DNA of 64,000 nucleotides from Paraburkholderia lycopersici (GTDB lineage: Bacteria; Pseudomonadota; Gammaproteobacteria; Burkholderiales; Burkholderiaceae). Location of the stretch: NCBI RefSeq assembly GCF_900096975.1, contig NZ_FMYQ01000014.1:62001-126000 (forward strand), given 5' to 3'. The translations under genes were made by a program, and so were the position numbers. Below the pieces are notes generated by a model, which did not search any database, was not told where the DNA came from, and saw only the letters and a program-made list of their open reading frames with translations. Of this stretch, positions 63,011 to 64,000 are shown one piece after another (the first letter of the stretch is position 1; the number at the start of each line of letters is the position of its first letter).

Positions 63011-63970
63011 ATGACTACCGCACTCGATCAGCTCAAGCAGTACACCACCGTCGTCGCCGATACGGGCGACTTCCAGCAATTCGTGCAATACAAGCCGCAG
63101 GACGCGACCACCAATCCGTCGCTGATCCTCAAGGCGGTCCAGAAAGCCGAGTACAGGCCGCTGCTCGAGAAAACCGTGCGCGATCACGCGAGCGAATCGC
63201 TCGAGTCGATCATCGACCACCTGCTGATCGCGTTCGGCACCGAAATCCTCAAGATCATTCCGGGTCGCGTCTCGACCGAAGTGGACGCGCGCCTCTCGTT
63301 CGATACGAAGCGCTCGATCGAGAAGGCGCATCACATCATCGACCTCTACAAGCAGGCCGGCATCGAGCGCGAGCGCGTGCTCATCAAGCTGGCGTCGACC
63401 TGGGAAGGCATTCGCGCCGCCGAGGTGCTGCAGAAGGACGGCATCCGCTGCAACATGACGCTGCTCTTCTCGCTCGCGCAAGCCGCCGCGTGCGCCGAAG
63501 CCGGCGCGCAACTGATCTCGCCGTTCGTGGGCCGCATCTACGACTGGTACAAGAAGGCCAAGGGCGCCGACTGGGACGACGCCAGCGACGGCGGCGCGAA
63601 CGACCCGGGCGTTCAGTCGGTGCGCAAGATCTACGCGTACTACAAGAAGTTCGGCTACAAGACCGAGGTGATGGGCGCGAGCTTCCGCAACACGAGCCAG
63701 ATCGTCGAACTGGCCGGCTGCGACCTGCTCACCATCAGCCCGGACCTGCTGCAAAAGCTCCACGACAGCAACGAGAAGGTCGAGCGCAAGCTCTCGGCGC
63801 AAGCGTTCAAGGACGCGCACATCGAGCGCGTGGCCGTGGACGAGCCGTCGTTCCGCTTCCAGCTCAACGAAGACGCCATGGCGACGGAGAAGCTCGCGGA
63901 AGGCATCCGCGCTTTCGCCGCCGACGCGATCAAGCTCGAAAAGATGATCGAAGCGCTGCGCGCGAAGTAA
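63011..63970 (+). CDS. tal: transaldolase
   Basis: A 319-residue enzyme of the non-oxidative pentose phosphate pathway that moves a dihydroxyacetone unit from sedoheptulose-7-phosphate to glyceraldehyde-3-phosphate. The Schiff-base Lys126 is in VLIKLASTWEG, DATTNPSLIL is at 31-40, and the C-terminal motif GASFRNTSQI is present. Length fits the TalB class. Its stop codon lies in the first copy of a 13-bp tandem repeat. Confidence 0.96.
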   Translation: MTTALDQLKQYTTVVADTGDFQQFVQYKPQDATTNPSLILKAVQKAEYRPLLEKTVRDHASESLESIIDHLLIAFGTEILKIIPGRVSTEVDARLSFDTKRSIEKAHHIIDLYKQAGIERERVLIKLASTWEGIRAAEVLQKDGIRCNMTLLFSLAQAAACAEAGAQLISPFVGRIYDWYKKAKGADWDDASDGGANDPGVQSVRKIYAYYKKFGYKTEVMGASFRNTSQIVELAGCDLLTISPDLLQKLHDSNEKVERKLSAQAFKDAHIERVAVDEPSFRFQLNEDAMATEKLAEGIRAFAADAIKLEKMIEALRAK

Positions 63971-63991
63971 CGCCCCCTAGTAACGCCCCCT
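63966..63991 (+). repeat. 13-bp tandem duplication at the tal stop codon
   Basis: AGTAACGCCCCCT occurs twice without a gap, at 63966-63978 and 63979-63991. The first copy contains the tal TAA stop. It looks like a recent slippage duplication with no effect on the protein. Confidence 0.9.
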
Positions 63992-64000
63992 CGCGTGCGA

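Noticed and set aside
1..64000. CRISPR arrays, insertion sequences, prophage or integrase genes
   Set aside because: I found no regularly spaced repeats, transposase or integrase motifs, or composition breaks that would support any of these.

Overview
The window is a GC-rich (roughly two-thirds G+C), gene-dense stretch of core chromosome from a beta-proteobacterium of the Burkholderiaceae. The Paraburkholderia/Caballeronia/Burkholderia group is most likely, judged from protein character and conserved gene neighbourhoods such as nadD-rsfS-rlmH-maf-rng, kdpFABCDE, rsxB-nth-DUF1841-cytochromes, and an intracellular PhaZ with nucleophile Cys183. I see no insertion sequence, prophage, CRISPR array, rRNA or complete tRNA. 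Species cannot be named from sequence reading alone.

Layout. 1-1647 (minus): start of a YbbP-like permease, a DUF4126 membrane protein, and a frameshifted guanidinium exporter (gdx/sugE) behind a guanidine-II (mini-ykkC) riboswitch. 1750-10259 (minus): the complete potassium operon kdpFABCDE with an extra small membrane ORF in front of kdpF. 10395-12894 (minus): terminator, quinone oxidoreductase, methylglyoxal synthase and an unusual SDR protein. 13254-22775 (plus): housekeeping genes upp, yebC, purD, hemF, nadD, rsfS, rlmH, maf, rng and mnmH. 22916-30852: a DUF4148 protein and a lipopolysaccharide/envelope glycan group (glycosyltransferases, O-antigen ligase, GT9 enzyme, msbA) on alternating strands. 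30912-38104: dnaE, trhO, gluQ and rhlE. 38713-43819 (minus): aldehyde dehydrogenase, acetolactate-synthase-like enzyme, MliC-type lysozyme inhibitor and purT. 43987-49327 (plus): META lipoprotein and a very long FtsK/SpoIIIE translocase. 49376-55455: beta-propeller protein, DUF3096 peptide, GH15 glucoamylase-type enzyme, PhaZ depolymerase and a TetR regulator. 55878-63970: orphan RsxB, nth, DUF1841, two small cytochromes c, a MoxR-type ATPase with a CoxE-like VWA protein, benE and tal.

How the genes work together. The Kdp block is a self-contained potassium-scavenging pump with its own sensor kinase and regulator. The nadD-to-rng run couples NAD synthesis with ribosome silencing, rRNA methylation and RNA maturation. 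The envelope group would build, flip and ligate LPS sugars. Carbon-store genes (PhaZ, GH15) and central-carbon genes (tal, mgsA) are scattered between them.

The most interesting items are the riboswitch with its broken exporter, the catalytically atypical SDR, the orphan RsxB beside nth, the MoxR/VWA pair divergent from two cytochromes, the ThDP-enzyme/ALDH pair, and several operator-like palindromes. I did not find a convincing, wholly undescribed multi-gene system; the paired genes above are the best places to look.
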